A DNA stretch of 43,871 nucleotides. Source: Mnemiopsis leidyi. Taxonomy: Eukaryota; Ctenophora; Tentaculata; Lobata; Bolinopsidae. The stretch is from positions 127,992 to 171,862 of the forward strand of contig JH154348.1 in assembly GCA_000226015.1 (NCBI GenBank). Reading direction: 5' to 3'. This document shows positions 11,701-21,512 of this stretch, one piece after another. Every line of letters starts with the position of its first letter. Within the stretch, counting starts at the first letter, position 1. The notes beneath the pieces are model-generated. The model had not been told where the DNA came from and searched no databases. It was given only the letters and a program-made list of their open reading frames with translations. The position numbers and the translations under genes were made by a program.

Positions 11701-14700
11701 TTCTGGTACTCTCTATTCTGGTACAACCTATTCTGGTACTATCTGGTACTATCTATAGTTTATATTTCAATGTTTATGAGCTATTTATAAAAATACATTC
11801 AGGTTGCAAATTGGACAAAATCGTCCAGTTTACCCCATAATAAAGGTTCTTTTTTGGGGGTGGCCGCTGTTGACATAGAAGCAAAAAGTCTAGGACAGTA
11901 CCCGCTTTCTTCAACTCGCGGATGCTATGCTATCACAGTCGATTTAAAAGGTGAGGAAAATTACCCTTTGTTGCATTTTTTTCATAACTAATTCACTTCT
12001 ATTCTGATGAAACTAAGCTGTTTGTAAAAGAATATCTCACGTAATTCCTGCTTGAAAAAAAACATGTCTGATCATGTGGAAAATATCTCAAATGCGGAGA
12101 AAACCGAAAAATCTTTACACAGAAATTACAAAATTTGTTTCAACACGATGCCCTAATTGATTTCCTGACAAGAGCAATGTCTTGACTTTTTGAGAAGTTT
12201 CCAAGCCTAATTTAGATTTTGTTAAAAATTCTGGTTATGGAAAGCTTTAATTCTAAAGATGAAATGGTACATATACGCAACTAAAGTCAGGAAATAAGAT
12301 TGGAATTCAGATACATTTTATCTCTTATTATCATCTAAAAGTCAAAACTCACCACTAACTATAATTAAAACTTTAATAATGAATGTGTTATAACTTTATA
12401 AGGACAACTACTGATCAGTTGGCAGATTGCGAACTTCCTCAATCCTCAAGCCATCATCAAATATGCCACAATATCATTTGATGACGTCAGTAAATTTGAC
12501 ACGTCGTCAAAAATGCCGAAAATTATGGTATAGTTTAATTGTTCTTCTTGCTTCTTTGAAAGATATTGAAGAACATTGGACAAGAACAACAACGCAGAAA
12601 TATTAAATCTCAACAACGTTTGTACTAAAGAAGAAACAATGTTCAAATGTAAGAACCAAACGTCTATTCCAACATTGGTTGCGTTGTATTCTTGGTAACA
12701 ATATTTAAATTTGGTTGTCTCAGGAAGTGTACTCTACCACCCTGTGTTGTACAGAACCAAAGAATCTATCGAAATCGATCAAAAGCTTCATCTCTACTCA
12801 TATTTAAACAACGCTAAAACGATGAAAGAAGTCGAGAATGGGATGGTTTTTCAGAATCTCACTGAGCAAGCCGAACTACTTTATGTCGAGGTAAGACTTA
12901 TTAATAAATCTGGCGACAAATAATCATTTCACCACTGTGTGGTTGTTTTAGTATTCATCGAAACTTATTTGTGTTTGCACCAAGAATCGTTGATCAATTT
13001 TCGATTTATATTATTATGATTATATGTTAAAAATGACTGAGGAGTTGTCACAACCATTATCAGGTGTCTGACTCCTCAATGTCACAACGAATGAGAAGTT
13101 TTGCAAATAACTACTTTTTTAACGTGTTGGTGGCCGTGGATGAGAAGACCTCACTTTTACACATCTGCAATCGTCAATCTCTGGCTTGTAAGTAAAACAA
13201 ATAACGTATTGATAGTTGGAGCAAATTCGATTTTTAAGAATAACAGCAATAGTGTAGCCTGGTAAAGACAGTTGTATTAAACGCAAAACGTAATTGAAAA
13301 CTTGCTATCTGTACAAATAAATCTATTAGAATTGATATAAGCATCGCTGGGTATCTGGGCTCCAGCACAGCAGTTATCTCAAATAGCAGGGTGAATTATG
13401 TAGAGATAAACAACCGTCGCAAAAAATCGATATAGCTCTAGGGGTCACTTCTTTGCACAAACCTCTTAATTAACTAGTTTGTAATATTGATGTTTGAATT
13501 ATTTAAAAAGGTGTACTATCATGAATATAAGGGTACTTTCAAGGAAATTGTACCATAGCATCTTTGGTCCTTTGGACTTATATAAGTTTATAAACCCACT
13601 TACTCACTTAGCACTTAACGTACTTAGTTGACGTCACAGATTTGTTGCCATTGATCCCATAGCTCTTTATTGTGAAGTGTCAGACCCACGCATGTCCTCA
13701 CGTGTTGATTTTCTGTGTCTGACTTCCTCTCTCTTTACAAGACTTAACTCGAGAGCTTGATAAAGACACCATTTCCAAATAGACGTTACAACTTTACAAG
13801 AACATAAATACAATGACTCTTCTAGCTGGCAAACCTCCCCTATATATCACCTTAAAAGAGGGCGATATATTCCTCTTTTAAAAGTCGATAGAGCTTATAT
13901 ATTCATCAAATTCAAAGCAGATATCTTCTACAGAAGCCATAGTTGCATAATCCTCAGTCAACTGGTTTCCGCTAAGCCATGTCTCTATTGATAGTTTGTA
14001 GACATTATCTGGAACTTTGTCTGCCATGTCCATCCATGGCATCCATGACGTGAAATTAAAATTCCTGGGGTTAGAAGCAGGGTCACGTTTCTTGTTTCCC
14101 ATTGGTACTGCAGTAGCATTGTAAGCCTTTATCTTATCCGTCAACATCTGTACAATATCTGGGAACTTGTCCGACACATTTCGAGTTTCGGACGGATCAT
14201 CGATTATGTTGTACAACTCAATATAGCTGTCGTGAGGACCACAGTAATTAACAAGGTCCTCGACTCCAGGGGCCGGATACCAACCACTTGGCGGTCCACC
14301 CTGACCAATAATAAGTTTCCATTCCTTCCACCGAATTCCAGCATGTGAAACCTGATGACCACATTTAATCGGTAAAGGATCAATATTGATTAGAAACTCA
14401 GTTCTGTTAGAGGGAATGTTCTCGGAAATTGCCAACCATTGATCAAGTCCGTCAAGTGGCTTCGTTTTAATGGGATTATTTGGTATTAACTTCCCTCGAA
14501 GACTTGCAAGCGACCAAAATGTAGGTAGCCAGTCAGTGACATGAATCAAAGCATCTGACCTTGAGGAAGAGAGTCTGTTCCTGGCCCAGACAAAAGAAGG
14601 GGACCTCACTCCACCCTCATACAGAGCCCGCTTACCTCCTCGATAAGGGTAGTTGCTTGATGTCACTCCTGCTTCCTTGAGACAGTTGACGTGCCCGCCG

Positions 14701-17700
14701 TTATCTGAGCTGAATACAATGATAGTGTTGTCTGCTAATCCGGACTCGTCTAACGCCTTGGTAATGTTTCCAATTCCCTCGTCCATTGAGCTGACCATTG
14801 CGGCAAAAACTTTCTGATCATAATTTGTAATATGTGAAGAGTATTGGTCGATGTATCTTTGAGGAACCATGTGAGGTCCGTGAACACTTTGGTAAGCAAG
14901 ATAGATGAAAAAAGGATCATTTTCAGATGTCAGTGAATTGATCAGGCTGACTGTATGCTCTGAATACAGTTCGGCACTATATCTCCCGTCCAAGTCCCAG
15001 CGCAATTCATCAACAAATTTTCCATTCTTGTCGAAGTAGTCGCTTCTTAAATCCAACCCTTTACCACTAAGATGAGTATTGTAGTCTTGTCCACCCATAT
15101 AGAAACCAAAGAAGTCATCAAATCCTCTATAAAGTGGCGTGTATGCCCATTTGTGCATACCCAAATGCCACTTACCCACCGCATGAGTGGAATAGTTGTA
15201 TTCCTTCAAGATCTGAGGTATTATCGTTTCGTCGAGGGGAAGACCCCAAGGTTCTCCTGGATAGATGACGTCATGTTGAAGTCCTGTGTGGATGGGATAT
15301 CTCCCCGACATAAGAGCTCCTCGAGTTGGAGTGCAGACTTGCTGCACATAGTTCTGCGTCAGTTGAACTCCTGGCCAGGATACACTCGAATTATGGGTCA
15401 TAGTATTATAACTGAGATCTTGTAAAACAGATCCTATCATAATTATTTGTACTTATCACATTACAGGAAAAAAGTTTGGTTTCAGGTGGACCTGGAACAG
15501 GTAGCTTACCTTCTCTCGCTAACCGGTTTAGATTTGGAGTCTCTATAAATCCGTTCGTGAAGCCCACATCAGAGTAACCCAGATCATCACTCAAAATGAA
15601 GATGATGTTTGGCTGTTTATCTACAAATTTGTTTGTATGCTCATGACTAGTAGTAAAACAAACGATAAAAAGCTGTAAGATAGACTGGAACTGGAAGAAG
15701 CTCATCTCTTAGCTCCTAGTACAGAATCATAGAATGAGACAAAGCAAACGCCGTTCTAATTTATTCTGCCCCTTAGCCAATTTGAAATTTCGTACGTACT
15801 CTTATCTGTCACCGGTGTATGGGTCGAATTTCACAGTCAAACAGAGAGAGAGAGAACTAAAATCATTAATTCTAATATCCCTTGTATATAACGAACCACG
15901 ATTAGGTATACCGTTAAACGTTCAACGTTCATTTGTTATTCTGTTGTGTTACTGCTGCACTTTACCATTTTCTTTCTCTCATTAATGTAAGCAATCCGTA
16001 CTGATGGCTTTTGATCGGTTAAAGTGCTTAAAATTGAACTTTATAAGTAAACTATAACATACCACCAATATATATATATATATATATATAAGGCACCAAT
16101 AATATACCGCCATTTATAACACGCTTGACATCTTGGCTATCATAATGAACATTTATTGTGAACATCAAGAAGATCTCTTTCTTGTCATAGTAAAATATGA
16201 TAGCAATTATAATCACAATTTCAACAGTCCAGATCTTTATCGAACGTGAAATGATCTTCCAAAAGAGTGCAACATCAGTTTAAGGAAATGAAAACGTTGA
16301 TATCTATTGCAACTAAAACAATAGACTAAGGGAGCCAGACTGAACTTTCATTGAAATGGAAACAAATTAAATTCGACTCTATTGTACTAAATGAATATAA
16401 TTATAAATGACAATCTGCGGCTATTTATTCCAAAATTTGACATTGACATAACCATTTTGCATTCGTGCGATGTAATTAACACAAATTTCCAGTCCTTAAT
16501 TTTCAACCTAAATTATGATGTATCCGGGAAAAGATTTTAAATAATGCAAGTACGATTACAAGGCATTCTTACGGTTATCCAATGCATGTTTCTGTAACCG
16601 CTGAAATTGGACCCATTTCGAATCAGATTTGGTAGATGAATTCGGTGTGTTATTGAGACAATGAAACATAAATACATATTAATATTATCTTTATCAGAAC
16701 TCTATCGAATTCATATCAAGATTTGTTTCATCATCAGCAAAGCACGCGTCCATGGTAGGCTCAATATCGTACTGACCATATTCATCCTGGAACAAATCAT
16801 CCTTAAGCGGATAGGTTCCAACTGGAACTCTATCAACCATATCCATCCATGGCATCCATGTGTAATTGAAATTCCTGGGGTTGGAAGCTGGATCTTTCTT
16901 TTTGTTTCCCATGGGTACTGCAGTAGCATTGTAAGCCTTTATCTTATCCGTCAGCATCTGTACAATATCTGGGAACTTGTCCGACACATTTCGAGTTTCG
17001 GACGGATCCTCGATGATGTTGTACAACTCAATATAGCTGTCGTGAGGACCACAGTAATTAACAAGGTCCTCGACTCCAGGGGCCGGATACCAACCACTTG
17101 GTGGTCCACCCTGACCAATAATAAGTTTCCATTCCTTCCACCGAATTCCAGCATGTGGTACTCGGTGGCCACAAGCAATTGGTTTTGGGTCAATGTTTAT
17201 CACGAATTCAGTTCTGTTAGATGGCAGGTTCTCGGAGATGGCTAGCCACTGATCAACTCCGTCAAGTGGCTTCGTTTTTATTGGATTATTTGGACTCAAC
17301 TTACCTTGAAGACTTGCAAGCGACCAAAATGTAGGTAGCCAGTCAGTGACATGGATCATAGCATCTGACCTTAAGGAAGAGATTCTGTTCCTGGCCCAGA
17401 CGAAAGAAGGGGACCTCACTCCACCCTCATACAGAGCACGCTTACCTCCTCGATAAGGGTAGTTGCTTGATGTCACTTCTTTCACACAGTTCACATTGCC
17501 ACCATTGTCCGAGCTAAATACTATAATAGTGTTTTCAGCTAAGCCTGTGTTCTCCAAGGCCTTGGTGATGTTACCAATTCCCTCGTCCATGGAGCTGACC
17601 ATTGCGGCAAAAACTTGCTGTCCCTTATTTTCGATGTGCGAAGAGTATTGGTCGATGTATCTTTGAGGAACCATGTGAGGTCCGTGAACACTTTGGTAAG

Positions 17701-20700
17701 CAAGATAGATAAAAAAGGTTCCTTTCGAGATTTAAGTGAATTGATCAGGCTGACTGTATGCTCTGAATACAGTTCGGCACTGTATCTTCCGTCCAAGTCC
17801 CAGCGCAATTCATCAACAAATTTTCCATTCCTATCGAAGTAGTCACTCCTTAAATCTAAGCCTTTATCTCTTCTATGTGTATCATAATTCTGACCACCCA
17901 AATAGTATCCAAAGAAATCATCAAATCCTCTATAAAGTGGCGTGTATGCCCATTTATGCATACCTAAATGCCACTTACCTACTGCATGAGTGGAATAATT
18001 GTATTCCTTCAAGATCTGAGGTATTATCGTTTCGTCGAGGGGAAGACCCCAAGGTTCTCCTGGATAGATGACGTCATGTTGAAGTCCTGTGTGGATGGGA
18101 TATCTACCCGACATAAGAGCAGCTCTAGTTGGAGTGCAGACTTGCTGCACATAGTTCTGTGTCAGTTGAACTCCTGAAATTGAAATAGATTTAAATGGTC
18201 TTTTGGATACTTTTGGTTATTAAGCCGTTGTGATTGATGGTATAGCTAGTATCCAAAGTTTTAAACTAAGGCAATAACGCAAATATTTACCCTCCCTTGC
18301 CAGTCGGTTGAGATTTGGAGTCTCAATGAATCCGTTTGTGAAGCCTACATCAGAGTGACCTAGGTCATCACTCAAAATGTAAATTATGTTTGGTTGTTTC
18401 CTTGCATACTTGGTTTTCTGTAAGCTCAAGGAAGAACCCAATACACAAATCAAAAAAATGGCTTGTTGAAGATGCATATATAAGCCGGTTGAGTTCGAAT
18501 GGAGCAGGAAAAGACAAACAAAGTATGTGTTGAAATACAAATGAAATAAAAACTTTGAATCGAATCAAACTTCCTACCATGATTCTTATCTTCAAAAAGT
18601 ATTGAATTACGATTAAAAACAGTGAAGGACACCCCCCTTATTCAGCCGTTGATCAAGCGCTATGCAACGCAAAAGTTCATGAAATATCTTTATTTTCTAA
18701 TAAAAACTCTTTACACATGACTCGTTATTTATGAACAATTTTTCAGTTCCTAAGCGGACAAATGTTCAGAACAAACTTGTAAGGGACATTCTGCCAGAGA
18801 ACTTAGGTCCTCAGAAGGATGAATCCCGTGACACGGCATATTGCAGCTACAGTTCCTTCTCTTTTAACGACTTTGATTTGGAGGGCGTTTCTTCCACCGA
18901 AACTGTTGATCAATTCATTTCTCGCAAGCTGCAGTTTCCTGAGTGTCACGACTTTGCTTACGAAATATTTGACGATATCTACATGGTTTCAACTTACCTT
19001 AGTAGCTTTTTGGAGAAAGACCCAAGGCTTTCTGTAACAACTGCTGCAGGGAATAGATTTGAGGTATTGCCCATTCAGTTTTATAATTGGATTTGATTGA
19101 TTATCATAGAATAAATCTACTTTCATTTAAAAAGTGTGGGACAGGTAATAAAACCTTAACACTAAAGCGATTTGACATTAAACTTTGAGTTTGACCGTTA
19201 ACCAAGCTATTTATCATCGAAATTATATTTCAGATCAAACAAGGCAAGAGATTGAGGCGGACAAACAATCCTTACACCCGTGAGCGGTACACTCGCCTCA
19301 TATCCTTGGTTACCAACAGCAGAAGGAATAGTACAGAGATGTTGTCCGTAACCAACGTTACCAACGGAAACTCCAAAAGACATATGTTTGAGCTGTCCCA
19401 AATTATATATCATCTGCAAAGCAATTCTTTTCCGCTTATGCTCTCAATTGAGATTCCAGCGTTTGAGTTCGAAAAAGTTATCGAGGTAATATATTACATT
19501 GCTCATATTTGTCATTCTGCTATTATTTATGATAAAATAAAACCTTTTCATCAATAATGGTTTAACTATCGGATGCTAAAATGCTTTAGGTAAAATCGTT
19601 AGACTCAGTGCTACCTTAAGTATCCATATAATAAATGAATTTATTTACTTATTCTCTTACAGAAACATTGAAGTGATAATTTTACAGGAACCGTTCAGAA
19701 TTATACGACGAGAGCTAGGTGGAAACCGCTATTTGGTAGATGAAAATGGTTTTATCATAGCTACCGATGGCGATAATTCTCGGGGAAAACACCTTGGTAG
19801 AAATTTGAATTTGTGTATCTATCACGTGTCATATAGTTATAAATGTTTGAAGATGAGAAAATGTAATTAATTTGATTTCTCGTCCCGAGAGCAACAAAAT
19901 CAAATCTAAATTTGTATTTCAATCTTTCTTCAGCGAAATTGTTCCCAAAACTTATGGAGGAGTTGCTCTCAAAAGGAATATTCAACTTTTTTAACCACAC
20001 GGAATGCTATTTTAGCTGCGAAGATACGTACCCTGAAGATTCAGGCGAAGTGCGAAATGCTGCTGAAGCAGGTTAGTATTCAGAATGTAGGAAATTTTCA
20101 TTTGAATATGATTTATTCATTTTATTTTGTCGTTTTATGCGTTTGTTTGGTTTATTTTGCTTACATATTTTTAATTTTTACTTACATACTTTACAAACAA
20201 AACTTACATACTTTAGTTCAGTTTTTCACAAACAAAACGTTCAGATCTCACCGTAATTATTGTATTTTTCAGCGCATCGATACTTTCCGTTTCCTTCCGT
20301 CAGAGCAGTTTCTCAACTTTTCATTTCAACGACTACTTTTGTCTCCAGGCTTATTTCCAATATTTGGTTTATAATTCTCAATCCTGCCTCTCTTGTGTCA
20401 GGGTAAGAGGAATGGAATAACCCTAGCATATTCATAATTATTATTTTTGATATACGTCCAAACCGTAATATGATGTTATACATTGTTCGATTTTTCGTAT
20501 GGATTAACATATATATATATATATCATTCCGGTCAAAAAACGACAAACATGTCGTACTAAGATTCTGCAACTTCCATTAACCATGTTTTTTCAGGATGCC
20601 AGACTCTGCTACTCAATTTAACGAAGACTGGAAATCTATAAAAATAAATCTGACTTGTTGTCATATTCATCCTTTTATGTCAAGAAACTTCTCCGTGATG

Positions 20701-21192
20701 GTCGATCAGGGAAGCAACCTTCAACAGGATCCAACTTGTACTAAATCCTACAAGTGGGTATTCAGAATTTCGACTTGACATTTTCAAATCATAATTGAAT
20801 TTTCTAATCATTCAAGTGATCCAACAGGCTAACATTTAAATACTCAATACTTTCCACACTTTTTTGTAACATAGGCTCAGTCCTCATTACTCTTCCTCAG
20901 GTATAACGCAGTGCCCAACACAAACCTACTGTTCGTGTGGGCGTACTGCACCGACTCCCTGTGTGAGTGTGACGAACCAGAGTACAATCTCGATACAATA
21001 GTGGATAAAATCCTGGATCCTTGTAGCGAGAGTGATGAGAATTACAACCCTGCCTCCCACTGCACCTCCGAGGTTGACGGGATCAGGCAGAAAACCAGAA
21101 ACGGGGCACCAAGAGGAACTGGAAACTCATATTTTTTTATCATGGGACATTTTTTGTGTATATTCATCGGGGTGGTATTTTATTCTCCCTAA
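2750..21192 (+). CDS. Voltage-gated calcium channel auxiliary subunit alpha2delta (19 exons, 1056 aa)
   Basis: Extracellular, membrane-anchored subunit that in this family promotes trafficking and function of CaV channels. Exons: 2750-2948, 3323-3479, 5210-5393, 6305-6426, 6738-6916, 7057-7195, 7367-7452, 8101-8288, 10343-10423, 11803-11950, 12724-12890, 13064-13187, 18747-19063, 19234-19485, 19688-19796, 19934-20071, 20273-20402, 20595-20753, 20901-21192. Every junction is GT-AG with matching phase; the sum, 3171 nt, is exactly 1057 codons, close to the family's usual 1000-1150 aa. Visible parts: a signal peptide (about 1-24), a VWA_N region, a VWA domain (about 231-418) with metal-site motif DKSGT at 237-241, Cache-type segments (about 419-590 and near YLVDENGF, about 790), a cysteine-rich delta-like region ([22 protein letters not shown]) and a hydrophobic C-terminus consistent with a GPI or single membrane anchor. 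The ATG has A at -3 and G at +4. Odd points: Thr replaces the last Ser of the DxSxS MIDAS, the triple-Arg motif before VWA reads RFR, and intron 12 hosts two antisense genes. Which vertebrate paralogue it matches cannot be told. Confidence 0.93.
3480..5209. other. Alpha2delta intron 2 (1.7 kb), nothing further recognised
   Basis: AT-rich sequence bounded by a GT donor at 3480 and an AG acceptor at 5208-5209. No repeat, RNA gene or second coding exon could be supported. Confidence 0.7.
5394..6304. other. Alpha2delta intron 3 (0.9 kb), nothing further recognised
   Basis: Bounded by GTAAGA at 5394 and CAG at 6302-6304. Short open frames occur on both strands, but none resembles a protein family and none is needed to keep the alpha2delta frame. 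Confidence 0.7.
8289..10342. other. Alpha2delta intron 8 (2.1 kb)
   Basis: Bounded by a GT donor at 8289 and an AG acceptor at 10341-10342. It contains the palindrome at 9108-9136. The rest is AT-rich with no supportable feature. Confidence 0.65.
9108..9136. repeat. Perfect palindrome (13-bp arms, 3-base loop)
   Basis: AAATGAATGTTGA at 9108-9120 is the exact reverse complement of 9124-9136. It lies in intron 8 of the alpha2delta gene and shares its outer nine bases per arm with the palindrome at 1345-1371. Confidence 0.75.
11195..11750. repeat. 15-bp-unit tandem repeat (satellite-like) in alpha2delta intron 9
   Basis: About 37 copies of CTCTATTCTGGTACT and close variants, including a cluster of 14-base units lacking one G at about 11505-11572 and several units lacking CT. 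The array holds an N run at 11427-11437, so its true length is unknown. Because the unit is a multiple of three with no stop, long artificial frames run through it; these are not genes. It ends about 50 bases before the acceptor of exon 10 (11803). Confidence 0.95.
11951..12723. other. Alpha2delta intron 10 (0.8 kb), nothing further recognised
   Basis: AT-rich sequence between the GTGAGG donor at 11951 and the CAG acceptor at 12721-12723. No feature could be supported in it. Confidence 0.65.
13666..13671 (-). terminator. Candidate polyadenylation signal of arylsulfatase copy 1
   Basis: AATAAA on the minus strand, about 207 bases beyond the stop codon at 13878 and still inside the host intron of the alpha2delta gene. 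Assigned by motif and distance only. Confidence 0.4.
13878..15705 (-). CDS. Arylsulfatase B-like sulfatase, copy 1 (2 exons, 562 aa)
   Basis: Secreted or lysosomal sulfatase of the ARSB/ARSI/ARSJ type, expected to hydrolyse sulfate esters on glycans. Exons on the minus strand are 15705-15510 and 15370-13878, joined by a 139-base GT-AG intron in phase 1; the total of 1689 nt is exactly 563 codons. An N-terminal hydrophobic stretch (about 1-20) looks like a signal peptide. Catalytic features: metal ligands in [11 protein letters not shown] (Asp40, Asp41), the sulfatase signature CTPTR with Cys78 that is converted to formylglycine in this family, GKWHLG (Lys132, His134), HGPH (near 229), SSDNGG (Asp288, Asn289) and [10 protein letters not shown] (Lys312). 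All expected active-site residues are present, so an active enzyme is likely. It lies wholly within intron 12 of the oppositely oriented alpha2delta gene, 1 kb from a paralogue sharing its intron position. The exact substrate cannot be read from sequence. Confidence 0.95.
15706..16423. other. Spacer between the two arylsulfatases, with a (TA)n microsatellite
   Basis: AT-rich sequence serving as the upstream region of copy 1 and the downstream region of copy 2. It contains a pure (TA)n run at about 16068-16091. No TATA box at a convincing distance from the copy 1 start was found. Confidence 0.6.
16424..16429 (-). terminator. Candidate polyadenylation signal of arylsulfatase copy 2
   Basis: AATAAA on the minus strand about 265 bases past the stop at 16694. 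Assigned by motif and distance only; another occurs nearer 16150. Confidence 0.35.
16694..18477 (-). CDS. Arylsulfatase B-like sulfatase, copy 2, interrupted by a one-base deletion
   Basis: Paralogue of the neighbouring sulfatase with the same two-exon plan: exon 1 18477-18291, a 117-base GT-AG intron in phase 1, exon 2 18173-16694. I chose the Met at 18477 because it gives a compact signal peptide directly before [13 protein letters not shown]; an in-frame Met at 18540 is also possible. Metal ligands (SDDLGHSD), the signature CTPTR, GKWHLG, SSDNGG and [10 protein letters not shown] are all present. At about 17711-17716 an A run is one base shorter than the matching codons of copy 1. This shifts the frame just before the HGPH region, and the frame resumes cleanly from MVPQRY (17674) to the stop at 16694. 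Adding one base makes the coding length exactly 556 codons. The other codons are undamaged, so this is either an assembly error in a homopolymer or a very recent loss. Confidence 0.88.
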
Positions 21193-21393
21193 TTTTAGGT
21201 TTAATTTTACTTGATAATTTAGTGCCTTTTTGTACTTCAGTTTTGTAATTTGTAATTTAAATTTAGAATATTGGGGATGCACATACTTTTCGAAGAGTAG
21301 AAAAACAGTACATTGTCAGACTTGATAATTGAATTTAACTTGTTGAACGGTATTTGAGTATTTGTTTTGTATTTTAGGCATGTCTTGCGCTAC

Positions 21394-21399
21394 AATAAA
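21394..21399 (+). terminator. Candidate polyadenylation signal of the alpha2delta gene
   Basis: AATAAA about 200 bases after the stop codon at 21190-21192, a usual 3' UTR distance. It lies about 115 bases before the stop of the convergent carboxypeptidase gene. Confidence 0.5.
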
Positions 21400-21512
21400 A
21401 CGCCGATATCTAAGTATTTTCCGTTCTCCTAAAAACTATATCATTTTTGTTGCTACCGTCGAGCTTTCTCAAACTTCGCGTCACATAATACTAAGAAATG
21501 GCTTCAAAGTTT

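Noticed and set aside
11195..11750. CRISPR array
   Set aside because: The repeats are contiguous with no unique spacers and the DNA is from an animal.
11070..11840. Two long overlapping plus-strand open frames (230 and 256 codons)
   Set aside because: They are translations of the 15-bp tandem repeat, open in more than one frame because the unit length is a multiple of three, and they cross an N gap.
15072..15425. Plus-strand 117-codon open frame
   Set aside because: It is antisense to arylsulfatase copy 1, which has strong family motifs. The matching frame in copy 2 mirrors it only because the copies are paralogues.
16661..17245. Plus-strand 194-codon open frame
   Set aside because: It is antisense to the conserved coding region of arylsulfatase copy 2 and has no family resemblance.
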